Of a stretch of 59,971 bases of DNA, positions 8,193-17,915 are shown piece by piece. Positions within the stretch are counted from its first letter, which is position 1; each line of letters opens with the position of its first letter. The notes beneath the pieces were generated by a model. That model saw only the letters and a list, made by a program, of their open reading frames with translations. It ran no database searches and had not been told where the DNA came from. Made by a program: the position numbers and the translations under genes. The stretch is from an uncultured Verrucomicrobiota bacterium (GTDB lineage Bacteria > Verrucomicrobiota > Verrucomicrobiia > Opitutales > Seribacteraceae): the NCBI GenBank assembly GCA_902618175.1, contig CACMZN010000009.1, positions 1 through 59,971 of the forward strand, in the 5' to 3' direction.

Positions 8193-11100
8193 CTAACCTT
8201 TCTTTAAAATACCCGCCGTCTCGAGAATCTTTCTTTTGATCTCGTCAACCTCCCAATGCATCAAAAGAGAAGGTTTGATTCGGTTGAATGGAAGGGCAGG
8301 CAAGTGAGATAGATTTTCACGGAGGACCAGATTGCGGTTGGCGGAAACCTCATCGACTCGATCAACTGGGGTAAAATGGGGTACGCTCTGGAGAACCTGA
8401 GGAAAATCCATAATGATTTCCTTAATGGCGATCACGGCATCAGCGAAGCGATCCAATTCGGCTTTCGTGTAACTCTCAGTGGGTTCGATCATCAAACCGT
8501 GAATTTCAGGAAAAGCCACGGTCGGAGCATGAAATCCAAAATCCAGAAAAAGTTTTCCAATTTGAGGAATGGCTCTGCTTTTTGGAATTCCGGCTTTTTC
8601 CAAGTGTTCGAACTCCTCATCGTTGAGGGTAAGGATGAATTCATGCATGCGGGGCGCATGCTGGGCTTGCTCGGGCAGGGTGTGATAATGGGGACGTAAT
8701 CTCTCAAGCAGATAACGAGAGGAAAGAACCGCAAGTGTTGAAATTCTCGGTACGCCTTCTTTCCCGAGTCGAAGTAAATAGCTGAAGGCCCGTACCTTGT
8801 GACCGAAATTTCCCCAGTTTCGATGGAAGGATCCGATGCTTTGAGCCGGGCGAACCGCATCGTAGCTACCATCTTGCTGGCGTTCAATTTGCCTGCCGGG
8901 TAGGAAATCAACCAATTTTTCCGAAACTGCCACGATGGCATCTCCCGGTCCGCCACCACCATGTGGAATGGTCCATGTCTTGTGCAAATTGTTGTGCACG
9001 GCGTCGACTCCCAGTGCTCCCAAGTCGACGATTCCGGCAATGGCATTCATATTGGCTCCGTCCATGTAAACCAAGCCGCCGGCATCATGCACTTCCTTGG
9101 CAATTCTTTGAAAATCACTTTCAAAAATACCCGAGGTGTTGGGATTGGTGATCATTACGCCGCACAGTCTTTCGGAGTGTTCCCGTAACTTCATCTGAAA
9201 ATCCTCGAGGTCTATGGTACCGTCTTCATTGGCCTGCAGGTAGACGATACCCTCCGGATAGCCCGCCATGGCGGCGGTGGCGAAATTGGTTCCGTGAGCT
9301 GAGCGTGGAATGAAGATGATGCGTCTGTCCGTATCCCCCCTGCTTCGATGGTAGGCTTGGAATAACTTTAAGCCGACCAGTTCGCCCTGGGCCCCGGCCA
9401 CTGGTTGAGTGGTCACCCCAGCCAATCCGGTGATTTTTTTAAACCATTCCTGTATCTCATACAAAACCGAAAGCGGACCTTGGCAATCTGCAAGGGGGGC
9501 TTGCGGGTGCACTTTTGAGAAACCGGGCAAAGCAGCAGCCCAGTCATTCAGAAGTGGGTTGTATTTCATGGTGCAGGAGCCAAGTGGATAGCATCCGTCA
9601 TCCGGACTGACGTTCAATTCAGCCAGTTTTTCATAGTAGTTGGAAAGTTCGTCAAAGGAGTGGGAAAACAGATCGGGCGAGTTGGTTCGGAGAAAAGAAT
9701 TCGGGATTTCTGAATTCATTGACTTGGAAAATCTTTGTTCCGATCGAGGAAACTCATCGGACAGAAATGCAAGCAGGTTTTCCATATGACTTGTTTCATG
9801 AATGTCGGTGAACGAAATCTTGATGAGGTTTCGATTTTCTTCGCCAGAAAATCGGTTTGATACGTCCACTCCAATTTGCAATCCGACCTTGCGAGCGGAG
9901 CGGATGAATTCGGAAGCAGGCCGGTCGGTTTCCACGACCACTTCGTTGAAACTGGGAGATTCGGGATAAGCTAAGTCAATTCCCTTCAAAGGCTCGATGG
10001 CTGCAAGAAAGGAAGATTTGTGTTCAAGAGCCAATCGCAGACTGTCCGCGAGTCCCTCGTCGCCTCGGGATAAGAGACTGGCACCGGCAAGGGTGGCGAG
10101 AAAAGCTTGGTTCGAGCAAACGTTGGAAGTGGCTTTTTCTTTGCGGATATGTTGCTCGCGGGTGGAAAGCACCATAACGAAACAATCTCGATCATTGACG
10201 TCCTTGGCTTTTCCGATGTATCTGCCGGGTGAATGTCTGAGGTCAGATTTCTTTTTCTCGTTGTGTCGGCATCCAAAAAGTCCCAAGCCGGGCCCTCCGA
10301 AGGAAGGGGGAATGGCCAGATGCTGAGCGTCCCCGGCAATGAAGTCCGCCCCGCCTCTTCCGAATTCCACGGGGGGTTTGAGTCCCCCTGAAGCAAGCAG
10401 AATCGGATCAATGCAGGCAATGGAACGCATACCCCTTTCTTCGCAGTAGTTCGTCAATTCATCAACACGCTCAAGAAGTCCAAGAGCATTGACTTGCGGG
10501 AAAACGAAGGCGGAGAAGCGATCTGTTGATTCCTTGCTGAACTGCGCCAACTTAGAAAGATCCAACAAGCCCGTCTCCGCCTTGATTTCAGCCAATGTGA
10601 AGGTGATGCCCGTTTCCTTGACCAAGGTATTCAAAACTTCCAGGTCCTGGGGAAAAAGTGAACCTGCAAGCAATACCTCGCGGTTTGCCTTCCTGGATGT
10701 GCGAATGGCACAGGCGACTGCCTCATAAATGGCGAAAGAACGATCGTAAAGAGACGTATTTATGGCCTCAAACCCGGTCAGCGCGGAAAGAGCGCATTGA
10801 TAGATCCAATGAGTGATCAAGGTACCTTGGCTACGTTCCGGTTGATAGGGTGTGTAGGAAGTGCTTAGAGGACGCAGACCGGATACGAATTCCACAATCG
10901 GATCGGTTTTCCAAACGGGAAGTTGGTCCCCTATGAAGGATGGCGTTAAATTGGTTTTCTCGGAAAGATTCGTGAGTTCGTCAATGGCTTCTCCGTAGTC
11001 AAGTTCGTCGGGTAAATCCAAGTTCCCGGCATTGAACATCACTCCTTTGGATATGTGATGGAAGAGATCCGACTCCTTATTCAATCCAATGGCATTCAGC

Positions 11101-11222
11101 ATAGCCGAGATGTCTTCTTGGGAAGCTGAAACGTAGTGACGCTCGAATTCTCTCGGAAATTCTCTCGGATTGAAAGGGAGTTTAGTTAAAGAATCAGTTT
11201 TTCCACCAGTTGAACTAATCAT
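8193..11222 (-). CDS. gcvP: Glycine dehydrogenase (P protein), PA-PB fusion type
   Basis: The P protein of the glycine cleavage system decarboxylates glycine and loads the aminomethyl group onto GcvH lipoamide. The N-terminal half resembles the separate GcvPA subunit (YTPYQPERSQGTL, ALTGFEAINTSLYD). The C-terminal half resembles GcvPB (DDGCYPLGSCTMKYNP, QPVAGAQGELVGL). The PLP lysine is in NNLHKTWTIPHGGGGPGD at about residue 749. The protein is therefore a single chain made of two-subunit-type halves. The start is taken as ATG 11222; a TTG is immediately upstream. gcvT and gcvH are not in the window. A pair of nested inverted repeats lies just upstream and may be regulatory. Confidence 0.95.
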   Translation of the reverse strand: MISSTGGKTDSLTKLPFNPREFPREFERHYVSASQEDISAMLNAIGLNKESDLFHHISKGVMFNAGNLDLPDELDYGEAIDELTNLSEKTNLTPSFIGDQLPVWKTDPIVEFVSGLRPLSTSYTPYQPERSQGTLITHWIYQCALSALTGFEAINTSLYDRSFAIYEAVACAIRTSRKANREVLLAGSLFPQDLEVLNTLVKETGITFTLAEIKAETGLLDLSKLAQFSKESTDRFSAFVFPQVNALGLLERVDELTNYCEERGMRSIACIDPILLASGGLKPPVEFGRGGADFIAGDAQHLAIPPSFGGPGLGLFGCRHNEKKKSDLRHSPGRYIGKAKDVNDRDCFVMVLSTREQHIRKEKATSNVCSNQAFLATLAGASLLSRGDEGLADSLRLALEHKSSFLAAIEPLKGIDLAYPESPSFNEVVVETDRPASEFIRSARKVGLQIGVDVSNRFSGEENRNLIKISFTDIHETSHMENLLAFLSDEFPRSEQRFSKSMNSEIPNSFLRTNSPDLFSHSFDELSNYYEKLAELNVSPDDGCYPLGSCTMKYNPLLNDWAAALPGFSKVHPQAPLADCQGPLSVLYEIQEWFKKITGLAGVTTQPVAGAQGELVGLKLFQAYHRSRGDTDRRIIFIPRSAHGTNFATAAMAGYPEGIVYLQANEDGTIDLEDFQMKLREHSERLCGVMITNPNTSGIFESDFQRIAKEVHDAGGLVYMDGANMNAIAGIVDLGALGVDAVHNNLHKTWTIPHGGGGPGDAIVAVSEKLVDFLPGRQIERQQDGSYDAVRPAQSIGSFHRNWGNFGHKVRAFSYLLRLGKEGVPRISTLAVLSSRYLLERLRPHYHTLPEQAQHAPRMHEFILTLNDEEFEHLEKAGIPKSRAIPQIGKLFLDFGFHAPTVAFPEIHGLMIEPTESYTKAELDRFADAVIAIKEIIMDFPQVLQSVPHFTPVDRVDEVSANRNLVLRENLSHLPALPFNRIKPSLLMHWEVDEIKRKILETAGILKKG

Positions 11223-11241
11223 CAATTTAGACTATGCAATA

Positions 11242-11301
11242 TTATCGGATGTTGTGAATGAAGTATCATTCACGTTCACAAATAAATTTAATATCCGATA
11301 A
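11242..11301. promoter_or_regulatory. Nested inverted repeats upstream of gcvP
   Basis: Two perfect inverted repeats are nested. The outer arms are ttatcggat (11242-11250) and atccgataa (11293-11301). The inner arms are gtgaatga (11254-11261) and tcattcac (11266-11273), with a 4-base loop. They lie 20-80 bases upstream of the gcvP start, where an operator or a leader structure would be. The sequence lacks the conserved core of a glycine riboswitch. Confidence 0.45.
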
Positions 11302-11418
11302 GTTGGACAATTACAAAAAAAACTAATTTCTCCGGAGAAAAGATTACATGTCGCCCATTTTAACAACTTGGGGAGACAATCCACATTGGGAATTATGTTG
11401 TTTGAAACCGAAGTCGGA

Positions 11419-12492
11419 CTATTCGACGATCTTTCCGTTTGCCCAAACGTTTCTGTCCACCACGGATCCAGATTCATCGAAGAAGATCTCTTCGCCGTGC
11501 AACTTGCCGTTCAGCAAATTCACTTCCCCTTTCAATTCGCCCGATTCGTTCAAGATTCTCATTTTCCCGGTGTAGGGTTCCAGGGTATTTCGATCCGAAA
11601 CCGTATCCACACCGTCAATTAAATCGGTTTCAAATTCCATTTCAGCCTGGCGTAGGGTGCCTGTCCAGACGTTTTCTTCCGATACCACGGACTTGGGAGA
11701 AGGAACTGGAGCAGGAGCATCATTTGTTTCTTCATATGGAATCGATGGTTTTTCAATCGTTGACGCAATCGCGACTGTTTCCACGAATTCGTCCGTCAAA
11801 AAGGATTCGACTTCGGCAGAGGAATCGCTAGCCGCATCAACGGAGATGGACGATGAATCCATCGCTTTGGAAATTTCCACTTCACCAGGCTTCCCGGGTT
11901 GTATGTTTTCCGAGGTTGGATCCTTTGATTCGTCGTTCAATCCCACAGGCAGGTTTATCGACGGTTTGGAAGCGGAAGGAGGTACTTTAACAGGTACGGT
12001 GGTAAGCTCGCCCTTTTTCCAGATTCCTTCCATGATCCGTCCGTCGGGGAAGATCAACTTTCCGTTTCCGTTTTGCCGGTCGTCGAACCAATTTCCTTCA
12101 TAACGAACGCCGTCGCTGGAGGTGAAAATGCCTTTTCCCTGCCTTTTGCCACGAAGAAAATCTCCTTCATAGGTGGAACCATCCGGCCATGTGTAGACCC
12201 CGTCTCCGGTTCTTTCATCCTGTAGGTAATCTCCTTTGTAAGTTTCTCCATTGGCCCATTCGAACAACCCATTGCCATGTCTCTTGTCCAGCAGGAAGTC
12301 TCCGTTGTAGGAAGATCCGTCTTTCCAGAAATACGAACCCTGTCCATGTTTGATTCCATCCTCATTCACTTCTCCCCGATAGGAACCGTCCTCGAAGTCA
12401 ACCGAAACCAATTTCTTGGACTGACAGGAAGCAAACGCAAGAGCCAAAAGCAAAACGCAGGGCCTTGGGACAAAGTTGAGCATGAAATACAT
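11419..12492 (-). CDS. MORN-repeat lipoprotein
   Basis: The product is a predicted lipoprotein. A hydrophobic leader (VLLLALAFASC) ends in lipobox ASC, giving a lipid-anchored envelope protein. Five to six classical MORN repeats follow, such as WPDGSTYEGDFLRGKRQGKG and WANGETYKGDYLQDERTGDG. After these come a Ser/Glu/Pro-rich linker of about 120 residues and a final YwqK-like repeat pair (NGKLHGEEIFFDESG). The ATG at 12492 (or 12483) was preferred because longer reading adds polar residues before the signal peptide. The upstream sequence has a GGAAA purine run. MORN repeats in bacteria mark surface or scaffold proteins but do not define a function. It is the second of three MORN-type lipoproteins in the window. 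Confidence 0.85.
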   Translation of the reverse strand: MYFMLNFVPRPCVLLLALAFASCQSKKLVSVDFEDGSYRGEVNEDGIKHGQGSYFWKDGSSYNGDFLLDKRHGNGLFEWANGETYKGDYLQDERTGDGVYTWPDGSTYEGDFLRGKRQGKGIFTSSDGVRYEGNWFDDRQNGNGKLIFPDGRIMEGIWKKGELTTVPVKVPPSASKPSINLPVGLNDESKDPTSENIQPGKPGEVEISKAMDSSSISVDAASDSSAEVESFLTDEFVETVAIASTIEKPSIPYEETNDAPAPVPSPKSVVSEENVWTGTLRQAEMEFETDLIDGVDTVSDRNTLEPYTGKMRILNESGELKGEVNLLNGKLHGEEIFFDESGSVVDRNVWANGKIVE

Positions 12493-12603
12493 CAAATCAT
12501 CATTTCCTTTTCGGGCAAGCGTGGAAATAACCAAAGTATTGAATGTCATGGAAGTTAAAGGATTGCTCGTCCAACTGAGATTTGCATGATCAAACTCATT
12601 CTT

Positions 12604-12691
<88 letters not shown>

Positions 12692-12842
12692 TAGGAATTT
12701 CTTTGGGGACATGGAGAAAAAATTCACTTTCTTTCATCTTATTTTGAAAAATCAATCCTCATGTACTCAAAGGCCGTTAAAAAAAATCTCGAGTAATTTT
12801 TATCTCAAGTTTGAATAAAAACTGAATGGAATGACTTGTCCT

Positions 12843-13271
12843 ATGCAAACCGGATTAAAAATATCTGCCCGCGTATCGATCCCGATGCGGGAAATTCACT
12901 TGCAGGCGGTTCGTTCACAGGGACCTGGGGGGCAAAACGTGAACAAAGTATCCACCGCGGTTCATTTGTTTTTCGATGTCCGGGCCTCTTCACTTCCCGA
13001 AATTTACAAGCAACGCTTGCTGGAAAGAAAAGACCGTCGCATCAGTCCCGGGGGTATCGTGATCATCAAGTCCCAGGAAGGTCGTACACACGAGACCAAC
13101 CGGGAAAAGGCATTGGTCCGGTTGAAGGAATTAATCATGGATGCGATGATGGTGCAGAAAATTCGGAGAGCAACGGCACCCACAAAATCTTCCGAGGAAC
13201 GTCGTCTAAAAACAAAGGAAAACCGTTCCAAGACCAAAAAATTAAGACAGCGTCCAAGATCGGATGGCTGA
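12843..13271 (+). CDS. arfB: Peptidyl-tRNA hydrolase ArfB (YaeJ), ribosome rescue
   Basis: ArfB hydrolyses peptidyl-tRNA on ribosomes stalled without a stop codon. The catalytic motif is RSQGPGGQNVNKVSTAVHL, with the GGQ in the normal place. The C-terminal tail is basic (RRLKTKENRSKTKKLRQR) and would enter the empty mRNA channel. The length of about 142 residues matches the family. The ATG at 12843 aligns best with known ArfB starts; an in-frame ATG at 12831 would add four residues. It lies just downstream of tRNA-Ser and is probably transcribed alone. Confidence 0.93.
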   Translation: MQTGLKISARVSIPMREIHLQAVRSQGPGGQNVNKVSTAVHLFFDVRASSLPEIYKQRLLERKDRRISPGGIVIIKSQEGRTHETNREKALVRLKELIMDAMMVQKIRRATAPTKSSEERRLKTKENRSKTKKLRQRPRSDG

Positions 13272-13492
13272 AGAAATACTCGAGGGATTTTTCTCTTTCA
13301 ATTAAAGTTTTGGCTTGGAAAGATTTCACATTCCTTTTTTTAGCCGAATCTTCATATCTTGTTTAGCCAAAAACCCTCAAACCCCTGCCGTCTTTCCCTT
13401 TCTTTTGCGATTTTCGGATGCCTCTGTTTAATGTTTGTAATTACGGTCAATCTTTCATCATCAACGATGCTCAATTTTTAATAATACCCCCC

Positions 13493-13852
13493 ATGGCCTA
13501 CCTTCAATCATCCGCTCAAATCATCCTCATTCTGATCTTTGCCCTCGGCGGATGCATTCGCTTTTTCCAACCCATCGAAGTGCTCGCCAAAAGAATGCGT
13601 TGGGTAACCTATTTCAGTCCTCGCATCGTTCGCTCGATTGCCCTGATCGAAGTACTTTGTGGTGTTTGCATCATCCTTTCCTTCTTTTTTCCCAATCATT
13701 CGTCTGCCATTCTCCTTTCGTGCGGATGCTTGCTGATCACAACTATGGTGGGAGCAGTCATTACTCATTTCGTCATCGGGGATTACAAGGAAATCTTTGG
13801 AAACGTTTGCCTTATCGGTCTCATCTGCTTCGTCACCCTCCCCATAGGCTAA
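13493..13852 (+). CDS. DoxX-like small membrane protein
   Basis: A 119-residue protein with four hydrophobic helices and the DoxX-like pattern: a glycine-containing first helix (ILIFALGGCIRFFQP), a short polar loop with LAKRMRW, then ALIEVLCGVCIIL. DoxX-like proteins are membrane proteins of mostly unknown role. The ATG at 13493 removes an unlikely N-terminal stretch that begins at 13418. It ends 52 bases before rapA on the same strand. Family assignment is moderate. Confidence 0.65.
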   Translation: MAYLQSSAQIILILIFALGGCIRFFQPIEVLAKRMRWVTYFSPRIVRSIALIEVLCGVCIILSFFFPNHSSAILLSCGCLLITTMVGAVITHFVIGDYKEIFGNVCLIGLICFVTLPIG

Positions 13853-13904
13853 TTTCTCAATATTCTTCTCGCCACATCCTCGCTTTGCCAATCTATATTC
13901 CTCG

Positions 13905-16649
13905 ATGGAAGTAGTGGACATTAGGCCCGGACAGCGTTGGGTGAGTGATGCCGAACCCGAACTAGGTCTTGGAGTGGTCGTGGGTGCGGGTAGTGGACGT
14001 GTATCCATTCTCTTTCCAGCGGCGGATGACAGAAGGGAATATGCCCTAGACAGCGCACCGGTCCGCCGGGTCGCATTTGAAGTGGGGGATCATTTAAAAT
14101 CGCACAATGGAATCTCCGGTTCCATCGAAGAGGTCAAGGAAGAGGGTGGCTTTTTGCACTATCAGGTAAAAGGGGCATGGATCCCCGAAGCCGCCTTGGC
14201 GGACACCATCAGTTTCTCCAATCCGCTTGATCGTCTCATGGGCAGGCAATTGGACGACCCTCATCTGTTTAATGTCCGTAATGAGGCCCTAACCTGGCAG
14301 TCCAAGATTCGCAAAGCCCCCAACCGTGGCTTCACCGGTGGCCGGGTCGATCTGATTGAGCATCAGTTCTATCTCACCCAGGAAGTCACTAGTCGCCTGC
14401 AGCCACGCGTACTCCTAGCCGATGAGGTCGGTCTGGGCAAAACCATTGAGGCTTGCCTCATTCTGCACCGCTTGCATTTGACCGGTCGGGCTGAGCGGAC
14501 CCTGATCATTTTGCCGGAGTCCCTGATGCATCAATGGTTCATCGAGCTGCTCCGCCGGTTCAACCTGGTCGCCAGTCTCTTCGATGAGGAACGCTGCCAG
14601 GCCATCGAAAGCTCCGACCCGGAAACCAACCCCTTTCTCGATAGTCAGATCGTCTGCGTCAGCCTTGATTATTTAACCCGTTCCATGGAGCGCTACGCCC
14701 AAGTACTGGAGACACAGTGGGACCTCCTGATTGTCGACGAAGCTCACCACCTCGAATGGACACCGGCTAAAGCCAGTACCGCCTACCAGATCGTGGAAAG
14801 CCTCGCCCAGAAGATTCCCTCCGTCCTGCTCCTCACTGCCACTCCTCAACAACTCGGACCCGAGGGCCACTTCGCACGGCTTCGCCTGCTCGACCCCGCA
14901 CGCTATAACGACTTGGAAACCTTTATCGAGGAGAGCGGGCACTACCAGGAAATGGCCGAACTCGTAGACCGGATCGAAGGGCAGGATGAACTCACCTCCT
15001 CCGATTCGGAGATGATCAAAAAGAGCTCCTCTCATCTTCATGACCAATATTCCGATAAGAAATCTTTATCTAAAGCCGACCGAACTCAACTGATTGAAAA
15101 CATCATCGACAGTTTTGGGCCCGGGCGGGTCATGTTTCGCAATACCCGCAAAGAACTCAAAGGATTTCCAAAGCGCCAGCCCGTGCTTCACCCGCTCGAT
15201 CCCACCACCGATGATAACACCCCCTTCGAACAAAAGATTACATGGCTGGTTGAATGGTTGTGTGAGCACCGCGATGAAAAAGTCCTGCTCATCTGCCAAA
15301 CTCGTTCCCTCGTTGAGGAAATTTACCAAGCCGTCCAGGAACAAGTTAATCTCAACCTTAGCCAATTTCACGAAGGCTTGAATTTAATCCAGCGTGACCG
15401 CCAGGCCGCCTACTTTGCCGATCCCGAAGGGGCCCGAGTGCTCATCTGCTCCGAGATCGGAAGCGAAGGTCGCAACTTCCAATTTGCCCACCACCTCATC
15501 CTTTGGGACCTCCCCGGAAACCCCGAGCTCGTGGAGCAACGAATCGGGCGGCTCGATCGTATCGGCCAGACCAGCGCCATCCATATTCATCTCCCCTACA
15601 TTCCCGGAACCTCTGAAGAAGTATGGGTGCACTTTTACCACCAGGGAGTAGGAATTTTTAATCAGCCTGTGCCCACCTCTCTCATTCTCGCCCATCAATT
15701 TGGGGAAAAGCTCACCAGATTATCAGAGAAATTTGATACGGATACTCTCGAGGCTCTGGTCTCGGATGTTTCCGATGCCCGCAAAGATTTGGGCGAACAA
15801 CTGGAAAATGGCTACCTTCGGCTGCTTGCCCGCAATTCCAATAAACCCGGCCAGAGCGAAGTGCTTCGCGAACAAATCCAGGCATGCGATACCGACTCCG
15901 AATTTGAGACCTTTGCCACCGACCTCATGGAATATGTTGGCCTACGCGTGGAAGACCTGGGCGACCGCCGCTATTTGTTCAAGCCAGAGTACGGGCAGAT
16001 GGACAGCCTGCCTGGGCTTGACCCCAAAGGCATGATGGCTACCTTCGACCGCACCGATGCCCTCAACCGGGACGATATCCAATTTTTTACTCCGGATCAT
16101 CCACTCCTTCGCAACTCGCTCGATTCCCTTATCAGCAGCGAAAAAGGCAACGCCGTACTCTCCGTCTACCAGGGCACCGAAGCCCCCGGTATTTTCCTGC
16201 AAGTCACCTACCTGGTTGAATGTGTGGCTCCCCGCCATTTACACGTTGATCGCTACCTGCCCATCACCCCCACCACTCTCTGGCTTGATCATACCGGAGA
16301 GATCGTATCCGCTCCCGATTTTTCTGCCGGAAAGATCAACCCCACACCGGACACCGACGATATCCTGGGAAATGCGAGGATTAAGCGCCTCGTAAAAAAA
16401 ATGCTCCGATCCGCTGAGGGCCATATGTTCGAATTGAAGCAGGGACTCGTTGATGAATCCAGCATCGCGGTCGAGCAGGAGCTCCACTCCGAGATCTCCC
16501 GCTTACAAAACCTCGCCCGTCTCAACCCATCGGTTGACCAATCGGACATTAAAAACTTACAAATCCACCTAGCGGAAATTGAAGAAGCCCTCGCCGAAAC
16601 TCGCTTTCGCTTGGACTCGCTGCACCTAGTGGTGGTGGAAAGTTGCTGA
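13905..16649 (+). CDS. rapA: RNA polymerase-associated SNF2 ATPase RapA
   Basis: RapA is a SWI2/SNF2 translocase that binds RNA polymerase and recycles post-termination complexes. The N-terminal Tudor-like region starts with RPGQRWVSDAEPELGLG. The helicase core has Walker A LLADEVGLGKTIEACLI, DEAH box LLIVDEAHHLEW and motif VI EQRIGRLDRIGQT. The RapA-specific C-terminal domain is present (RDDIQFFTPDHPLL). The length of 914 residues is close to the E. coli protein. It borders the defence island on its left. Its third codon positions look richer in C than those of ppdK or hflX, a visual impression only. It should be distinguished from the second SNF2 protein in the window (DrmD). Confidence 0.93.
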   Translation: MEVVDIRPGQRWVSDAEPELGLGVVVGAGSGRVSILFPAADDRREYALDSAPVRRVAFEVGDHLKSHNGISGSIEEVKEEGGFLHYQVKGAWIPEAALADTISFSNPLDRLMGRQLDDPHLFNVRNEALTWQSKIRKAPNRGFTGGRVDLIEHQFYLTQEVTSRLQPRVLLADEVGLGKTIEACLILHRLHLTGRAERTLIILPESLMHQWFIELLRRFNLVASLFDEERCQAIESSDPETNPFLDSQIVCVSLDYLTRSMERYAQVLETQWDLLIVDEAHHLEWTPAKASTAYQIVESLAQKIPSVLLLTATPQQLGPEGHFARLRLLDPARYNDLETFIEESGHYQEMAELVDRIEGQDELTSSDSEMIKKSSSHLHDQYSDKKSLSKADRTQLIENIIDSFGPGRVMFRNTRKELKGFPKRQPVLHPLDPTTDDNTPFEQKITWLVEWLCEHRDEKVLLICQTRSLVEEIYQAVQEQVNLNLSQFHEGLNLIQRDRQAAYFADPEGARVLICSEIGSEGRNFQFAHHLILWDLPGNPELVEQRIGRLDRIGQTSAIHIHLPYIPGTSEEVWVHFYHQGVGIFNQPVPTSLILAHQFGEKLTRLSEKFDTDTLEALVSDVSDARKDLGEQLENGYLRLLARNSNKPGQSEVLREQIQACDTDSEFETFATDLMEYVGLRVEDLGDRRYLFKPEYGQMDSLPGLDPKGMMATFDRTDALNRDDIQFFTPDHPLLRNSLDSLISSEKGNAVLSVYQGTEAPGIFLQVTYLVECVAPRHLHVDRYLPITPTTLWLDHTGEIVSAPDFSAGKINPTPDTDDILGNARIKRLVKKMLRSAEGHMFELKQGLVDESSIAVEQELHSEISRLQNLARLNPSVDQSDIKNLQIHLAEIEEALAETRFRLDSLHLVVVESC

Positions 16650-16764
16650 TTTAACTAAATGGCATTGGTTTCAAAGCACAAAACTATGTTTTGTAATCAA
16701 TCCAATCTTAATGATAGACAATTTGATTTTTATGCAAAAAAATATTTATATAGTTGTTTTCGAT

Positions 16765-17071
16765 TTAGCCTGAACAGGAATAGCATACATCCGAACCTGG
16801 TATAGGAGGAGTACTATTACAAGATCTGCACATCTTAAGGCCGTTTTTTCTTGGTTTTGAAACTTGTCTCTTACTTCTTTTTTTGGTGGATTTTCTTGCC
16901 TCCCCTCGTGCTTGATTTCCATAACTTTTGTCCTGATTTCAGGAAGATTTAAGGGGTCATTTGCAAGTCCAAAAGCAACTGATAACCTATTGAAATATTT
17001 CTGCTTATCTTTCTCAGGTAGACCGGAAACTTCAGCGGGAATTGGAAAGGTTTGAGGCTTAATTTTACTGG
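16765..17071 (-). pseudogene. Remnant of an unknown zinc-ribbon protein, frameshifted
   Basis: Read on the minus strand, this AT-rich stretch contains two protein-like frames. The upstream frame (about 17071 to 16870) gives PQTFPIPAEVSGLPEKDKQ and then AFGLANDPLNLPEI. The other frame (about 16870 to the stop at 16765) gives a very basic run (KSTKKRSKRQVSKPRKNG) and ends in CRSCNST ... CYSCSG, a CxxC-CxxC pair typical of a zinc ribbon. Neither has a usable start. The likeliest reading is the C-terminal end of one gene broken by a frameshift and a 5' deletion. The family was not recognised. Confidence 0.4.
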
Positions 17072-17335
17072 AGAAAACAAGGGCTAGTGTAGCTTCACTG
17101 ATTAATTGTTCTGCGAATGAAATTATTTTTACCAGCGGTGGAACAGAATCAATTAATTCAGTGATTGATGGATCACTCTATGATGAGCCAAGAAAGAAAC
17201 TAGTAACTTCTACGGTTGAGCATGCTGCAGTTCAAGATTTCGCAACAGCACGGGAAATAACCGGATCGTCTGTAATAAGAATTAGGGTGAATGAAAAGGG
17301 ATGCTTGGATTTAGAAAAGTTAGATGATTCAGAAA
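17056..17335 (+). pseudogene. Cysteine desulfurase fragment (IscS/NifS/DndA family)
   Basis: About 90 residues of a class V aminotransferase survive. The frame reads KTRASVASLIN, NEIIFTSGGTESINSVI, KKLVTSTVEHAAV and VNEKGCLDLEKL, matching residues of about 40-130 of NifS/IscS/DndA proteins. It includes the histidine of the VEHAAV segment. The start, PLP-lysine region and catalytic cysteine loop are missing, so it cannot be active. It runs in frame into a piece of an HNH protein, which shows a deletion that joined two genes. In defence islands such desulfurases usually serve DNA phosphorothioation (DndA), but the fragment alone does not prove that origin. Confidence 0.7.
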
Positions 17336-17838
17336 AGAGAATGAAAATCCGGCAAGCTTTGGTTTGCCGGTACTTTCCCGACCATGCCACAAGCCTTGGC
17401 TACTCAGATGCCACATCAGGCTCTGGCGATGAAGAGGAGGATGAAACCCCAACTTAGGAACCACCGGCCCGCATGGGGGCATTCCGTAAAATCGTAACTA
17501 GAATTTATGACTATCGCTGCTGTGCCAGCGGTCTACGCGTCATGGTCGATAACATTGCCATGGTTGATGCAGCCCACCTCATCCCTTTTTCGGAAAGTCA
17601 AAACGATAATCCATCGAATGGACTTGCCCTCTGCAAGAACCATCATTGTGCGATGGATCGTAACTGGATTGCTCCGTGCCCCGATATGCGTTGGAAGGTT
17701 TCCAGTCGTCTTAATTCAAGAATACCCGACCTTAAGGACTTCGTGAATTTGAATGGCCAACGGGTTATACCATCGGACGAGTCCATGTTCCATCCAGCCG
17801 AAGCAAGCCTCGCTTGGCGAGAGGCCAGTCTTCTTTAA
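17336..17838 (+). pseudogene. HNH endonuclease piece with in-frame stop
   Basis: The frame continues from the desulfurase fragment. It has a short helix (KIRQALVCRYFPDHAT), an acidic linker and an in-frame TAG at 17455-17457. It then resumes at 17458 as an HNH nuclease domain: IYDYRCCASGL, DAAHLIPFSES, NGLALCKNHHCAMDRNWI. The His-Asn-His core (AAHLIP, NGLALC, HHCAMD) looks intact. The distal part could in principle be translated from ATG 17473 as 121 residues, but the N-terminal domain is gone. It is most likely the C-terminal nuclease domain of a lost restriction-type protein. It ends 77 bases from the convergent mcrC gene. Confidence 0.65.
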
Positions 17839-17915
17839 ATACCGCTATCGCCCTTGGCGAACTTTGAGCCGACCGAATCGTTAACCTGAATTCTTTGATT
17901 ATCTCTCTTTTTGGA

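Noticed and set aside
11242-11301. Glycine riboswitch upstream of gcvP
   Set aside because: The region forms nested hairpins but lacks the conserved purine-rich and CCGA-type cores of glycine riboswitches.
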